Of a stretch of DNA of 64,000 nucleotides, positions 1-7,535 are shown in pieces. A program made the position numbers and the translations under genes. Source of the stretch: Rhodobacteraceae bacterium HLUCCA12 (GTDB taxonomy: Bacteria; Pseudomonadota; Alphaproteobacteria; Rhodobacterales; Rhodobacteraceae); contig LJSV01000010.1 in assembly GCA_001314715.1 (NCBI GenBank), forward strand, positions 1 to 64,000. The letters run 5' to 3'. A model generated the notes under the pieces. The model had not been told where the DNA came from. It searched no databases and saw nothing but the letters and a program-made list of their open reading frames with translations. Position 1 is the first letter of the stretch. Every line of letters begins with the position of its first letter.

Positions 1-50
1 TGTAACCGCCGGACGTAATCTCCCCAAAACCGCCGTTTGAATTTTCCCCA
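1..50 (+). repeat. IS21 left terminal repeats (two units)
   Basis: Two tandem units (about 1-29 and 30-50), each with a CCGCCG-like half and a CCCCA half. They mirror the right end at 2254-2303. In IS21 elements such repeated units bind the IstA transposase. Confidence 0.75.
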
Positions 51-120
51 GACATGAGCGTCAGGGCCAATTCCGAACTTCATCTATTCGGAATTGGCTC
101 TGTCGCGAGACACAGGCCTG

Positions 121-1386
121 ATGCTCCGAGCGGAGAACGACAGGGGCAGGCAGGTGAAGGGACTGAGGGAGATCGTTTTGATCCAGGATTTGAAGAACCA
201 GGGTCTCAGCATCACCGCGATCGCGCGGAAGGTTGGCTGCGACCGGAAGACTGTGCGGAAGTATCTCGAGCTGGGGTTGGAGGCCCCGGTCTATGGGCCG
301 CGGCGGCCACGGGCGCGGGTGATCGAGCCCTATGAGCGCTACCTCCAGGAACGCGTGCAGGCCTTTCCCGATCTCAGCGGCGCGCGGCTTTTGCGCGAGA
401 TCCGGGAACTGGGCTATGAGGGCGCCTACACTGCGGTGACGGACTTTTTGCGCGAGGTGCGTCCGGCGCGGCAGGCCCCGTTCGAGCGGCGGTTCGAGAC
501 GCCACCGGGCAAGCAGGCCCAGGTCGATTTTGCGGAGTTCACGGTGGAGTTCACCGACGAGCCGGGCGTGGTTCGCAAGGTCTGGCTATTCTCGCTGGTT
601 CTCGGCCACAGTCGCTGGCTCTGGGGTCGGTTCGTCGCCAGCCAGAACCTGCAATCGGTGCTGCGCTGCCACATCGCGGCCTTCTCGGCCCTCGACGGCG
701 TGCCGGAGGAGATCCTCTATGACCGGATGAAGACCGCAGTGATCGGCGAAGATGAGGCTGGAGTGGTCACCTACAACGCCGCGCTGGTTGCGTTGCTGAA
801 CCATTACGGCTCGCTGCCGCGGGCCTGCCAGCCGTATCGGGCAAAGACCAAAGGCAAGGTCGAGCGGCCTTTCCGCTATATCCGGCAGGACTTCTTCCTG
901 GCCCGCACGTTCCGCAACATCGACGACCTCAACTCCCAGTTCGAGGCCTGGCGGACTGAAGTCGCCAATTCCCGGGTGCATGCCACGACCCGGCGGGTGG
1001 TGGACGCAGCCTTCGCCGAAGAGCAGCCCAGTCTGAAGGCGCTCCCGGCGATCCCTTACAGCGCCGTGCTGACGGTCGAACGACGGGTGAGCAAGGAGGG
1101 GATGATCTCGGTCGGCGGGAACTTCTATTCCGTGCCCGACACCACCCGTCGCCGGACACTCGAGGTCCAGCATCACGCCGAGGAGCTTCGGATCTTCGAG
1201 GACGGGCAACTGATCGCGCGCCATCCGGTTCTGGAAGGCAAAGCCCGCCGCCGTGTCGACCCTGCTCATCGCAAGGCGCCGCCGAGGAGGCCGGCGCCGC
1301 CGCCGTCATCGCAAGGGCTACGGCGTCCACTCGACTTCTATGATGCGGTTGGCCGGCGCTTGGCCGCTACGAGGGCGCAATCATGA
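121..1386 (+). CDS. istA: IS21 family transposase IstA
   Basis: DDE-type transposase of the insertion sequence, which with IstB carries out its transposition. An N-terminal helix-turn-helix lies at about residues 18-46 (motif ITAIARKVGC). The first catalytic aspartate is D136 in AQVDFAEF. The second lies in the LYDRMKTAV region, and the glutamate is in KGKVERPF. The C-terminal part has the family sequence ending in DPAHRKAPP. I chose the ATG at 121 (421 residues). An in-frame TTG at 94 would add nine residues, and the GTG in QVKG is also possible. The stop overlaps the start of istB (ATGA), so the two are translationally coupled. Confidence 0.92.
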   Translation: MLRAENDRGRQVKGLREIVLIQDLKNQGLSITAIARKVGCDRKTVRKYLELGLEAPVYGPRRPRARVIEPYERYLQERVQAFPDLSGARLLREIRELGYEGAYTAVTDFLREVRPARQAPFERRFETPPGKQAQVDFAEFTVEFTDEPGVVRKVWLFSLVLGHSRWLWGRFVASQNLQSVLRCHIAAFSALDGVPEEILYDRMKTAVIGEDEAGVVTYNAALVALLNHYGSLPRACQPYRAKTKGKVERPFRYIRQDFFLARTFRNIDDLNSQFEAWRTEVANSRVHATTRRVVDAAFAEEQPSLKALPAIPYSAVLTVERRVSKEGMISVGGNFYSVPDTTRRRTLEVQHHAEELRIFEDGQLIARHPVLEGKARRRVDPAHRKAPPRRPAPPPSSQGLRRPLDFYDAVGRRLAATRAQS

Positions 1387-2225
1387 CCGATCTGCTGGAC
1401 CGTATCCGCGGCGCCCTTGTCGGCCTGAAGATGCCGCGTGCGCTGGAGGCGCTCGATCACACACTGCGGCAACTCGAGACGGGCGAGATCACCGCGATCG
1501 AGGCGATCGACGGGCTGCTCAGCGAGGAATACGCCACCCGTGAGACGCGCCGGATCGACGTCGCCCTGCGCACGGCCAAGCTGTTGCCGGTCAAGACGCT
1601 CGAAGGCTTCGACTTCCGCTTCCAGCCTTCACTCGACCGGGAGCGGATCGCAGCGCTGGCCCAACTCGACTTCATCCGGCGCGCCGAGGTTGTTCACTTC
1701 CTTGGGCCGCCAGGCACCGGCAAAAGCCATCTCGCCACCGCGCTCGGCGTCGCGGCAGTCAAGGCCGGGCGAAGCGCCTACCGCGCCACCCTGGCGGAAC
1801 TGATCTCGGCACTGAACCAGGCCGAACGAGAGGGGCGGCTGGCTGAGAAGATCCGGTTCTATGCACGGGCCTCGCTGCTCATCGTCGACGAGATCGGCTA
1901 TCTGCCCATCACCACCGGCGGCGCCAACCTGTTCTTCCAACTCGTCAACGCCCGCTACGAAAAGGGCGCCATGATCCTGACTTCCAACCGCGGCTTCGCC
2001 GAATGGGGCGAGGTGTTCGGCGACCCGGTCGTCGCCACAGCCTTGCTGGATCGCCTCCTGCATCATGCTGTCGTCATCCAGATCGAAGGGGCCAGCTACC
2101 GGCTACGCGCCCATGCCGACCTCATTCCCGAGCATGTAAGGGCGAATGCCCCCATCGCGCCGCCTCCACCGCCCAAGCGCCGCGGACGGCCGCCGAAAAA
2201 CCAGAATGGAGTTGCCGATCACTGA
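1383..2225 (+). CDS. istB: IS21 family helper ATPase IstB
   Basis: AAA+ ATPase of DnaC type that assists IstA in target selection and strand transfer. The 280-residue protein has a Walker A motif (GPPGTGKSH, near residue 103) and a Walker B motif (LLIVDEIGYLP). The arginine-rich C-terminal tail contains PPPKRRGRPPK. The length is slightly above the usual 250-260 residues because of this tail. Its ATG overlaps the istA stop codon by four bases. The frame is open throughout, so the helper appears functional. Confidence 0.92.
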   Translation: MTDLLDRIRGALVGLKMPRALEALDHTLRQLETGEITAIEAIDGLLSEEYATRETRRIDVALRTAKLLPVKTLEGFDFRFQPSLDRERIAALAQLDFIRRAEVVHFLGPPGTGKSHLATALGVAAVKAGRSAYRATLAELISALNQAEREGRLAEKIRFYARASLLIVDEIGYLPITTGGANLFFQLVNARYEKGAMILTSNRGFAEWGEVFGDPVVATALLDRLLHHAVVIQIEGASYRLRAHADLIPEHVRANAPIAPPPPPKRRGRPPKNQNGVADH

Positions 2226-2253
2226 AGCCGGCTGATCACCGCGACCGCCGTAG

Positions 2254-2303
2254 TGGGGAATTTTACTTCGGCACTTTTGGGGAAAATTAAGACGGCGTTG
2301 ACA
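2254..2303 (-). repeat. IS21 right terminal repeats (two units)
   Basis: Read on the minus strand, this begins TGTCAACGCCG, contains TTTTCCCCAAAA, and then a second TTCCCCA unit. It is the inverted partner of 1-50. The last IS base is 2303, and the truncated host gene resumes at 2304. Confidence 0.75.
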
Positions 2304-2453
2304 GACACCTGAGTAGGGCGGCATACGGTTTCCTTTGGCGATGGGTGCGGTCGTCGTCGGCGTGCCGACAACTTTCCACACACCCGATTCGGGGCAGGTT
2401 TGACCAGTCGTAGCGGTTGTGCCGATAGGAGCACGGGCCTTCGCATGAAGCAT
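2304..2453 (-). pseudogene. Small gene truncated by the IS21 insertion (5' fragment)
   Basis: The minus-strand ATG at 2453 is preceded by an AAGGAG ribosome site (2461-2466) seven bases away. It opens a frame of exactly 50 codons up to the insertion-sequence end at 2303. The peptide contains CPESGVWKVVG and then PIAKGNRMPPY, a C-P-x-S-G-x-W...MPPY pattern that resembles small conserved bacterial proteins of unknown function. The remainder would lie left of the window, across the insertion. I base the coding call on the ribosome site and the motif. I do not recognise a named family, and no function is proposed. Confidence 0.55.
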
Positions 2454-2494
2454 AATGCTTCTCCTTGTGTTTACGGCCGTCCACCGCGGACATC

Positions 2495-2515
2495 CGATAT
2501 CGTATAGATATATCG
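2495..2515. promoter_or_regulatory. Inverted repeat, candidate operator of the XRE repressor
   Basis: CGATAT-N9-ATATCG in an AT-rich patch of the 162-base divergent region between the truncated gene (start 2453, minus) and the XRE gene (start 2616, plus). A weak -10-like TATAAC follows at 2543-2548. The position suits an autoregulatory operator acting on both divergent promoters. This is an inference from symmetry and location only. Confidence 0.4.
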
Positions 2516-2615
2516 AACACTTCCTCTCGTCAACCCCTGTGCTATAACTACGTATCAAACCATCTTACAGGTCGTCGCGTTCTGCGGCGGTTCCTGTCGC
2601 TTGGGAGGGCGTGAA

Positions 2616-2945
2616 ATGTCGCTAGCGACAAGACTGAATCAGCAACGTGTAAAGAAAGGTAAATCTTTACAAGATGTTGCGGACGCAATCGGGGTGTCAA
2701 AGACCCACATTTGGGAACTGGAGAAGGGGCGCAGCGAAAACCCATCTTTTGAAATGCTTACAAAGCTGGCGAACTACTTCGGAGTCACGATTCGGTTCCT
2801 TGTGGGAGAAGAGATTGGTTCGTCTGGCGACGAGCAGTTGGAACGCATGTTCAGACAGGTCGGAGATCTGGATGAGCGGGACCGTGCCCTATTGGACGAT
2901 ATGATTGCCAACATGATGAAGAGGCGCGGTAGAAATGAAAATTGA
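2616..2945 (+). CDS. XRE family helix-turn-helix repressor
   Basis: A 109-residue DNA-binding protein. The Cro/cI helix-turn-helix spans about residues 6-60 (SLQDVADAIGVSKTHIWELE, then the recognition and dimer helices). A charged C-terminal helix ends in MMKRRGRNEN. The ATG at 2616 was chosen because GGGAGG lies about seven bases upstream; a TTG at 2601 is less likely. It overlaps the following ImmA-type protease gene by 11 bases, the classic repressor/antirepressor-protease pair of integrative elements. Base composition is visibly more AT-rich than the flanking core genome, consistent with transfer. It probably controls its own operon through the 2495-2515 repeat. Confidence 0.85.
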   Translation: MSLATRLNQQRVKKGKSLQDVADAIGVSKTHIWELEKGRSENPSFEMLTKLANYFGVTIRFLVGEEIGSSGDEQLERMFRQVGDLDERDRALLDDMIANMMKRRGRNEN

Positions 2946-3789
2946 TCGGATGGAAATTGATGACGCGGGTGCCAATCCAAAAAAGCTGGCCGATGCGATT
3001 ACCAAGCAGCTTGGCGATACTCCGTGCAAAGTGGATGTGCGAAAGATCGCAGCAGATATAGACATCTACGAAATCCGAGAGCAGCCTTTAACCGGGCTGG
3101 CTGGGTGCCTTGTGGTGCCTGAGGACAAATCGATAGGGGCAATCGCGGTCGACGGCAGAATGACGGAGGAGCGGAAACGCTACACCATTGGCCACGAGAT
3201 AGGGCATTATGTGAACCCTATGCACAGGGCGAGCAGCGCTGAGGGGTTCAAGTGCACCCGCAAAGATATGCTGACGCACAGCGCAGCACCGGGCGACAAG
3301 CATGCGAAAATGGAAATGGAGGCCAACCAATTCGCAGCAGAATTGTTGATGCCTGCTGATTGGGTTCGTCGGCTCCTGCGTAAGAAGATTGGTGTAGATT
3401 TGCAGCACATTCTTGACATGGCGAGCTTGTTTGAAGTCAGTAAAGAGGCTGCTGCACGCCGTTATCTAACCTTTGCTGCAGAACCGGCAGCGGTAGTTTT
3501 TTCGCATGAAGGCAAGGTACGCTATGTCCGAAAGCATGATGATTTCCCACGCTTATCGGTTTGGAACGGTCAATCTCTACATCCAGACTGCTATTCCATG
3601 ACCAATGAAAAAGAACGCGGCTACATTTCCGATGTGATTGAGGCCGTCGGCCACCATTGGCTGGAAAACTCACGAGGCGTATCGCTCGGCGAACAGACAA
3701 TTGCGCAGGCCAACGGGTATCGAATGACCCTTTTGACAGTTGAGTTGGAGGAGGAAGAGGAGTGGGAACCTCCGCTCTTTCGACGCTGA
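2935..3789 (+). CDS. ImmA/IrrE family metallo-endopeptidase
   Basis: A 284-residue zinc peptidase of the ImmA/IrrE (DUF955) family. The zinc site is H87-E88-x2-H91 in TIGHEIGHYVNP. A second conserved helix (EANQFAAELLMP) supplies the third ligand. The C-terminal ~100 residues are specific to this protein and carry no recognised domain. Family members cleave the partner XRE repressor after DNA damage or cell-cell signals, which derepresses an integrated element. The 11-base overlap with the repressor gene supports that partnership here. Composition is lower in GC than the chromosomal genes to the right. The exact inducer and target operon are unknown. Confidence 0.85.
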   Translation: MKIDRMEIDDAGANPKKLADAITKQLGDTPCKVDVRKIAADIDIYEIREQPLTGLAGCLVVPEDKSIGAIAVDGRMTEERKRYTIGHEIGHYVNPMHRASSAEGFKCTRKDMLTHSAAPGDKHAKMEMEANQFAAELLMPADWVRRLLRKKIGVDLQHILDMASLFEVSKEAAARRYLTFAAEPAAVVFSHEGKVRYVRKHDDFPRLSVWNGQSLHPDCYSMTNEKERGYISDVIEAVGHHWLENSRGVSLGEQTIAQANGYRMTLLTVELEEEEEWEPPLFRR

Positions 3790-3862
3790 GGAAGGTTTTC
3801 GTCCTCGTAGAGCGAGCAGTTATCGGATAGTTATGAACCGCTAACTATTGGGAATAGAGTGA

Positions 3863-5002
3863 ATGAAGCGGTTCCTGCTGCAAGCGGTAAATGACGAAGA
3901 TCACCTCGCTCCCGCACGCGAGGTTTTCGGTCTGGCCGATATGCAGGCCGCCACTATAAGCACAGCTTTCATGACGGCTTCTGGCCTTTCGCTTCTGGAA
4001 GGGGTGTTAACACCGATTGCGAACCGCACCCGAATCTTCGTTGGCATCCGCAACGGCGTGACCACGGTGCAGTCGATACAGAAGGCGCTAGAAATTGGCT
4101 GCACGACGTACATGGTGGACACAGGCACCCGCCAGCGCATTTTCCATCCGAAGCTGTACTATGCTCGGTCCGCCGTGCGGGCAAAGTTACTGCTGGGGAG
4201 CGCCAACCTAACCATGGGCGGCCTGCGCACGAACATTGAGGCGAGCGTTCTACAAGAGTTCGACCCGGCGGCAGACGCGGTTTTTTTGGCCGACTTGGAA
4301 GGCAAGTTGGCAGCGATGATCGCGGACTATCCCCAGCATGTGATCCGCGCTACGGACGCCGCTCAACTGGCCGACCTACAGCGGGCGGGCCGCTTGATAG
4401 ACGAACGCAAGTCGCGCCCACCGGAACCGGCCGGAAGTTCCGCCGACCGCGAGTTGGACACCGTGCCGAAGATGAATCTGCGCACCACTCCGATACATGT
4501 GGCACGCCCCGCCGCGCCTCCAGTGCAGCCTGTGGCCCCCGCAGCCCCGGTGGCGCGTGAACGGCTGGAACAGGTCTGGGAAAGCAACGGACTGACGCGC
4601 CGCCACCTGAATATTCCCACCGGCGCGAACACGAACGCCACCGGCTCGATGTTGCTAGGGGTCGGGGCTTGGGAGGGGATCGACCAGCGGCACTACTTCC
4701 GAGACGACGTGTTCGCGGCGCTGGACTGGACGCCCGACGCGGCCCCAGCGAGGGCGCATCTGGAACGGGCGGAGGCAGTGATACGCCTGATCGTGAAAGA
4801 CGTGGACTACGGCGAACGCACGCTGCACCTGACGCACAACACCCGAACGGACACCGCTGCCTACGAACAACACAACAGCATGACTAGCTTGCACTGGGGC
4901 GATGCCCGCCCGCTGGTGGCCCACGAGGATCTTCTGGGCAGGGTGTTAAAACTGTACCGAGAAACGGATAACCCAGCCTGCTTCACGCTGGAAATCGACT
5001 AA
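3863..5002 (+). CDS. PLD-fold nuclease-like protein, possible restriction endonuclease
   Basis: A 379-residue protein with one phospholipase-D-type half site. H95 and K97 are in FHPKLYY, followed by LGSANLTMGGL (S113, N115) and then N124 and E126. One such site per chain implies a dimeric active centre, as in NgoFVII/BfiI-like nucleases. A proline/alanine-rich linker lies at about residues 210-235. The C-terminal domain (about 240-379, with NIPTGANTNATGS and WEGIDQRHYF) may recognise DNA. It runs tail-to-tail with an adenine-N6 DNA methyltransferase, and their stop codons overlap (4999-5002). This context argues for a restriction-type or related anti-phage nuclease. Cleavage activity is inferred, not shown. 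Confidence 0.72.
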   Translation: MKRFLLQAVNDEDHLAPAREVFGLADMQAATISTAFMTASGLSLLEGVLTPIANRTRIFVGIRNGVTTVQSIQKALEIGCTTYMVDTGTRQRIFHPKLYYARSAVRAKLLLGSANLTMGGLRTNIEASVLQEFDPAADAVFLADLEGKLAAMIADYPQHVIRATDAAQLADLQRAGRLIDERKSRPPEPAGSSADRELDTVPKMNLRTTPIHVARPAAPPVQPVAPAAPVARERLEQVWESNGLTRRHLNIPTGANTNATGSMLLGVGAWEGIDQRHYFRDDVFAALDWTPDAAPARAHLERAEAVIRLIVKDVDYGERTLHLTHNTRTDTAAYEQHNSMTSLHWGDARPLVAHEDLLGRVLKLYRETDNPACFTLEID

Positions 5003-6588
5003 ATAGGCAGGCGGTGCCGCCGGTCGCGCAGAGTCGCCCACGCCGCCAGCAGGTCCATCTGCTCTGCCTTGGTGAGTGCCCCTAATACGGCCTCGGACTG
5101 GACTTCTAGCGTGTCGGCCACGGCGTTCTCGCGGACCATGCGGTCTAACCGTTCCACGTCTGGCACGATGCCTTCGGGCGCGGGCAGCAGCAGCTTTTCA
5201 ATCTCGGAGGGTACTAGTTCCAGCACGCCCCCACCGTAGTGCCGCCCTTCCAACTCCGCGCTGAGTGCCGTGAGGCTGTTGAAAAATCCGTATACTAGCG
5301 CCTCCGCAGTGCCGCGCCGCGCCCGAATACGATAGGCGGTATCGGTTGTGTAGGCCCCAACACGGTTGAGGATGAGGCGGGGTGTGTCGTGGCTCCGCTT
5401 AAGCATTCCGACTTCCGTGGAATAAACCGATGGCACCGTGTACCACGGCTTGCGAATGCGGCACTTGTACCGCTTGTGCAAATCTTCCTCCTCTCCGGAT
5501 GCGATATATGCCCGGCCCTCTGCCGTGTCCTCGACCGATCCGTCTAGCCATAGGAAGTTCGTCGGTTTGCCGTTGGCAGAGTTGCGAGCGTGCTGCGCCT
5601 CGTCGTAGACAACGCCAGGACAGTGGTCGCTGCGCCCGAACATGGGATGCGCCCATTTATGCAAGCCATGCCGCTGCACCACGTCGTCCGTGACGAGGAA
5701 GAACTTGTTGGCCCCGGTGACGATGCCCACATCCACTGTGGCGGCGTCGTCGAACCGGCAGAACCGGTCGCTGGCCTCTATCGCATCGAGAATGGACAGC
5801 GTGGCGAGCGGCACCAGCGCGCGGGTCCACTTGCCCTGCACCGTCTTGCCGTTGATCGCGCGGGGCGCGGCGAATATGGCCTCCGGGTCTTGTTGCAAGA
5901 AGTCGCGGCCCGCCACGCGGTGAATACCCAACCCTTCGCCGTGTACGCCCGGGGCGGCCTTCTTTTCCGCCATGAGCAGCACTGCGCCCTGTAGGGTGCC
6001 CTCGAACCAGATTTCTTGTGGGTCCACGATGACGATGCGGCGGCATTGCTGCCCCAGATAGGTTCTCAGAGACTGCGCGTGCATCACGTGTACGATCTCG
6101 GATGGCACTACCATCGCCAGCCGCCCACCGGGGCGCAGCAATTCCATGGACGCGAGGATGAATGGCACCCAAGCGTTCGTATGCTTGGTGAACTTGCACC
6201 CCAGTCGCGCGAATACTCGTTCCGCGTTGGCTTGAAAAGCGTCGGGAAGGTACTGGTAGCGAACGAAGGGCGGATTGCCGACAACCGCATCGAACAGACC
6301 GCCCCGGCTTTCTAGCGCCCAGCCGAGAAAGTCGCGGTTGTGCACGGTACAGTCGGGCAGGCCCCGCGCGGCGGCCTTGCCTGCTTCTTCGGGTGCCAGC
6401 TCGAACGCAGTGACGCTCGCCCCGGTGTCTTGCAGTGGGGGGAAGAATGCGCCGTCGCCGCAACTAGGTTCCAGCACGCGGGTGCCCACGGTGGGCGCGA
6501 TCCAGCGCGTCAGGAAGTCGGCGATATCGTCGGGAGTGTAGTATCCACCGCGCAGTTTTTGCTCTGTTTCCAACGCGATAAAGTTCAT
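4999..6588 (-). CDS. Adenine-N6 DNA methyltransferase, Eco57I/TaqI-like
   Basis: A 529-residue class I SAM-dependent DNA methyltransferase. A motif X-like start (GGYYTPDDIADFL, about residue 14) precedes motif I (VLEPSCGDGAF, about 38). Motif IV NPPF (about 105) is the adenine-N6 catalytic signature. A C-terminal target-recognition region of TaqI-like type spans about 330-480. Motif order X-I-IV-TRD is that of the gamma class. The ATG at 6588 is preferred, because GGGGCGGG lies just upstream, over an upstream start at 6636. The gene is convergent with the PLD nuclease and overlaps it by four bases. It most likely protects host DNA from that nuclease; an orphan regulatory role is possible. Confidence 0.85.
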   Translation of the reverse strand: MNFIALETEQKLRGGYYTPDDIADFLTRWIAPTVGTRVLEPSCGDGAFFPPLQDTGASVTAFELAPEEAGKAAARGLPDCTVHNRDFLGWALESRGGLFDAVVGNPPFVRYQYLPDAFQANAERVFARLGCKFTKHTNAWVPFILASMELLRPGGRLAMVVPSEIVHVMHAQSLRTYLGQQCRRIVIVDPQEIWFEGTLQGAVLLMAEKKAAPGVHGEGLGIHRVAGRDFLQQDPEAIFAAPRAINGKTVQGKWTRALVPLATLSILDAIEASDRFCRFDDAATVDVGIVTGANKFFLVTDDVVQRHGLHKWAHPMFGRSDHCPGVVYDEAQHARNSANGKPTNFLWLDGSVEDTAEGRAYIASGEEEDLHKRYKCRIRKPWYTVPSVYSTEVGMLKRSHDTPRLILNRVGAYTTDTAYRIRARRGTAEALVYGFFNSLTALSAELEGRHYGGGVLELVPSEIEKLLLPAPEGIVPDVERLDRMVRENAVADTLEVQSEAVLGALTKAEQMDLLAAWATLRDRRHRLPI

Positions 6589-7214
6589 ACGCCCGCCCCT
6601 GTTTCGTGCTCTTACTGCGTTCGCCGAATACACCATAGGTGAACTGCAAACTGTTTAGCTCATTGGCGGAATCTACGCCATCCAAATCTGGTAGTCCGGC
6701 AGAAACCGCGTACCGAATGTCGCGCCGCAACCTCGCGCGGCATGCATTTCACAGTGCAGCCTACGTCCCCAAAGAAAAGCCGAGCGTAGGCGGCCTGCCC
6801 AACAACGGTGGTTGTTCCGATGTATTGAAGCGAGCGATGAGATTCGCTCTCACGCCCCCTAACGTCACCAAGCACAGCATCGCTACTTTATGTTTCCGCT
6901 TATGCTCCAGAGAGGTCACCACGGGAGGATGCATACCACGGCTCACCTCGCGGTCGCCGTGCTTGGGGTGGGGTGGTAGGGGGTGGCCAAGTGGGTGGTG
7001 CAAGAGCGAGCCCAGCGCAGGCGTTTTTGCCGAATTAGTAGGGCAAAAGGAAATCTGTAGGGGATTAGTAAGGGAGAGCGGTGCAACGGGCGGCGGTCGA
7101 GTGCAAAGCTGTGCAAGATGGCACACTCAAAATTGCGTTTCATGACAAAGAGTTGTAAGGCTCGTACAGGCACGGTGCGTCTGTGTGCAACTCGGTCCAG
7201 CGAACCGAAAAACA
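6589..7214. other. Non-coding island segment before the attachment site
   Basis: About 620 bases between the methyltransferase start and the tRNA fragment, with no frame that reads like a protein. Long plus- and minus-strand frames exist, but they lack ribosome sites and family-like sequence. A G-rich stretch at 6965-6995 has four G-tracts (4, 4, 5 and 3 Gs) with loops of 1, 5 and 9 bases, which fits a G-quadruplex pattern. The segment should also hold the methyltransferase promoter and integrase arm sites. Neither can be assigned precisely. Confidence 0.4.
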
Positions 7215-7260
7215 ATTCGTAATGATGGGGTCGGGGGTTCGAGTCCCTTCAGCGGCACCA
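7215..7260 (+). other. Attachment site: 3' half of tRNA-Thr(CGT)
   Basis: The sequence runs from the anticodon loop (TTCGTAA, anticodon CGT at 7218-7220) through the 3' anticodon arm (TGATG), the variable loop and the T arm (GGGTTCGAGTCCC). It ends in the acceptor strand AGCGGC-A-CCA. The upstream bases do not form the 5' half: no D arm and no matching acceptor strand is present. This is the expected product of integration into the 3' end of a tRNA gene, in which the displaced 3' half marks the far end of the element. The intact tRNA and integrase should lie left of the window. Assignment to tRNA-Thr rests on the anticodon and the acceptor GC pattern. Confidence 0.75.
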
Positions 7261-7535
7261 GTCTTCTCGATAAATACATTCAATTTCAACATCTTCGACC
7301 GCCCCACGCCGGGTGCGCCAGTGGGCTTGGCAGGATTGAGGCCTTTTGGGTTTCGCCCCCGCGCTCGACACCTCTGGCACAGGGGCGGTGCAAATCCGCT
7401 TTGAATGCATACTGCGCGCAAGCGCCGGATCTGGCCTGTTCGGCTTGCGCGAACTGGACGGGTTCATCGTGCCGGAAAGGTGATAATCTCATTCGGTCAG
7501 GGGCATCGATCCCTGATCTGGGTAAGGATGCGATC

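Larger units (their letters stand above)
1..2303 (+). mobile_element. IS21-family insertion sequence, complete
   Basis: A two-gene istA-istB element bounded by TGT...ACA termini. The left end (1-29) and the reverse complement of the right end (2275-2303) match at about 20 of 29 positions and share an identical nine-base TCCCCAAAA block. A second copy of the CGCCG-N-TTCCCCA unit follows inside each end, which is the multiple terminal repeat layout of IS21 transposase binding sites. The left end coincides with base 1 of the window, so a target duplication cannot be checked. The right end falls inside a small minus-strand gene (2304-2453). Both genes look intact, so the element may still be active. 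Confidence 0.9.

Noticed and set aside
3863-6588. DISARM or BREX system
   Set aside because: Only a PLD protein and a methyltransferase are present. The DISARM helicase (DrmA), DUF1998 protein (DrmB) and the BREX PglZ/BrxC genes are absent from the window.
6639-7145. Possible 168-residue plus-strand protein between the methyltransferase and the attachment site
   Set aside because: Composition is erratic (cysteine, tryptophan and glycine clusters), there is no ribosome site, and no domain-like pattern is visible.
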